A DNA stretch of 64,000 nt, from the NCBI GenBank assembly GCA_904424815.1, contig CAJGBI010000003.1, positions 1 through 64,000 on the forward strand. The letters run 5' to 3'. The notes under the pieces were generated by a model, which did no database searches, was not told the origin of the DNA, and saw only the letters and a list, made by a program, of their open reading frames with translations. The translations under genes and the position numbers were made by a program. Shown here piece after piece: positions 63,586 through 64,000 of the stretch (position 1 is the stretch's first letter; the number at the start of each line of letters is the position of its first letter). Source of the stretch: Puniceicoccaceae bacterium Marseille-Q1082 (GTDB lineage: Bacteria > Verrucomicrobiota > Verrucomicrobiia > Opitutales > Intestinicryptomonadaceae).

Positions 63586-63605
63586 GCATTTGGCGTGCCA
63601 AAATG
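63586..63605. promoter_or_regulatory. Palindrome in the clpB leader
   Basis: GCATTTGGCGTGCCAAAATG, i.e. TTTGGC-gt-GCCAAAA with flanking GCAT/ATGC, lies 15-34 nt upstream of the clpB start. It is not a CIRCE or CtsR box. A TTGACA (minus strand, 63660-63655) and TATTATAGT run lie further upstream. It may be an operator or a leader hairpin. Confidence 0.45.
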
Positions 63606-63869
63606 CAACATATTGAAAATTAGACTATAATAAAATCAAAAAGAACCCGCAATGTGTCAAAAACGCACACTGCCGATTAAATATGACACATTTCCGGCGC
63701 GCGCTGTTCCGAAAACTTGCAATTCCGTCGGCTGCCTCCAAACGCGCCGGCAACGCAAAAAAACGTACAAAAGCGCGCAGACCTCCCCGCAACGCGGCGG
63801 AGGCTCGCCGGGGTAAAACCGTCCGGCAAAGCGTCCGCGCATTCTCCGGCGGCGGCAAAATGCGGGCGC
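63606..63869. other. Upstream region of clpB, nothing else recognised
   Basis: Contains the likely clpB promoter elements (TTGACA on minus near 63660-63655, AT-rich run 63620-63640). The rest shows no supported gene. Confidence 0.5.
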
Positions 63870-63893
63870 AAAAAAAGCCGCCCCGCGGGCGGC
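63870..63893 (-). terminator. Intrinsic terminator of the gene at the right edge
   Basis: Minus strand: GCCGCCC-gcg-GGGCGGC stem followed by TTTTTTT, 12 nt past the stop at 63905. Confidence 0.92.
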
Positions 63894-63904
63894 ATTGGGC
63901 AATC

Positions 63905-64000
63905 TCAATATCCGAAGCGCAAGACAAACGGCTCGGAGGAAACTTTCGGGTGCGCCACCAGCGCGCCGCACGCCTTCTTTATCGCGCCCTCCGTCGTGTC
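63905..64000 (-). CDS. hom: C-terminus of probable homoserine dehydrogenase (partial)
   Basis: Only the last 31 residues are in the window, reading DTTEGAIKKACGALVAHPK followed by VSSEPFVLRFGY. The TTE-x-x-(I/L)-x-x-A-(L) and final VxRxxx-type strand match the C-terminal ACT-domain end of homoserine dehydrogenases. The call rests on a short piece and is tentative. The start lies beyond base 64000. Confidence 0.5.
   Translation of the reverse strand, partial: DTTEGAIKKACGALVAHPKVSSEPFVLRFGY

Overview
The window is about 64 kb of GC-rich bacterial chromosome (roughly 58-60% by eye). The most likely source is an anaerobic or facultatively anaerobic member of the Verrucomicrobiota, probably Opitutia-like. 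This is inferred from several features together: five intact and one decayed PEP-CTERM surface proteins, a Kdo transferase (waaA, so lipopolysaccharide is made), many secreted glycan-active lipoproteins, a putative Na+/H+ antiporter of the PF07399 type, FeoAB ferrous-iron uptake, and pyruvate formate-lyase with its activase. No rRNA or other phylogenetic marker is present to settle the lineage.

Layout. 0-2 kb: a dispersed repeat, then rpsB-tsf. 2-3.2 kb: two AT-richer lipoprotein genes of unknown function. 3.2-9.4 kb: a carbohydrate island with GH31 and GH30 enzymes in tandem, a WbsX/GH99-like lipoprotein and a divergent acetyl-xylan-esterase-type enzyme. 9.5-11.1 kb: a TPR membrane protein, an acyl carrier protein and tRNA-Gln(CTG). 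11.1-14.7 kb: a mobile or decaying zone with a complete ISL3-type element flanked by a target duplication, an orphan serine recombinase and a broken PEP-CTERM gene. 14.6-16.2 kb: rph, a C_GCAxxG_C_C protein and a GNAT enzyme. 16.3-17.0 kb: a Bax-inhibitor-1 homologue. 17.2-21.4 kb: an aroC - degenerate CobW-like protein - hisC - hisB - hisH operon. 21.7-26.1 kb: three consecutive PEP-CTERM genes, each with its own promoter-like sequence. 26.2-27.1 kb: a dense array of palindromic repeats and duplicated terminators, one module of which recurs at the left edge of the window.

27.1-32.6 kb: an MFS exporter, a lipoprotein, leuD-exbB-exbD, a short rho and a HIT protein. 32.8-35.5 kb: two tandem DUF4832-type lipoproteins. 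35.7-37.8 kb: pta and a DMT exporter. 37.9-40.6 kb: another PEP-CTERM gene, a lipoprotein and an OGG-type DNA glycosylase. 40.7-45.0 kb: a fabZ-like / KAS / waaA envelope-lipid operon, then DedA and DUF2062 membrane proteins. 45.1-48.2 kb: feoA-feoB and a Cys-rich membrane peptide behind a leader with two palindromic DtxR-like boxes. 48.9-50.7 kb: a secreted TIM-barrel protein. 50.9-55.5 kb: the Na+/H+ antiporter and pflB-pflA. 55.5-60.7 kb: a LamG lipoprotein, an Orn/Lys/Arg decarboxylase-type enzyme, a small lipoprotein and a fifth intact PEP-CTERM gene. 61-63.6 kb: clpB. The right edge holds the C-terminus of a probable homoserine dehydrogenase.

The most notable pattern is regulatory. All five intact PEP-CTERM genes have a TTGACA/TTGACT box starting 35-39 nt upstream of the ATG. 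That spacing would place transcription starts at or within a few bases of the start codon, so these messages are predicted to be leaderless or nearly so. Genes such as the first DUF4832 lipoprotein, clpB and the DUF2062 gene have strong Shine-Dalgarno sequences instead.
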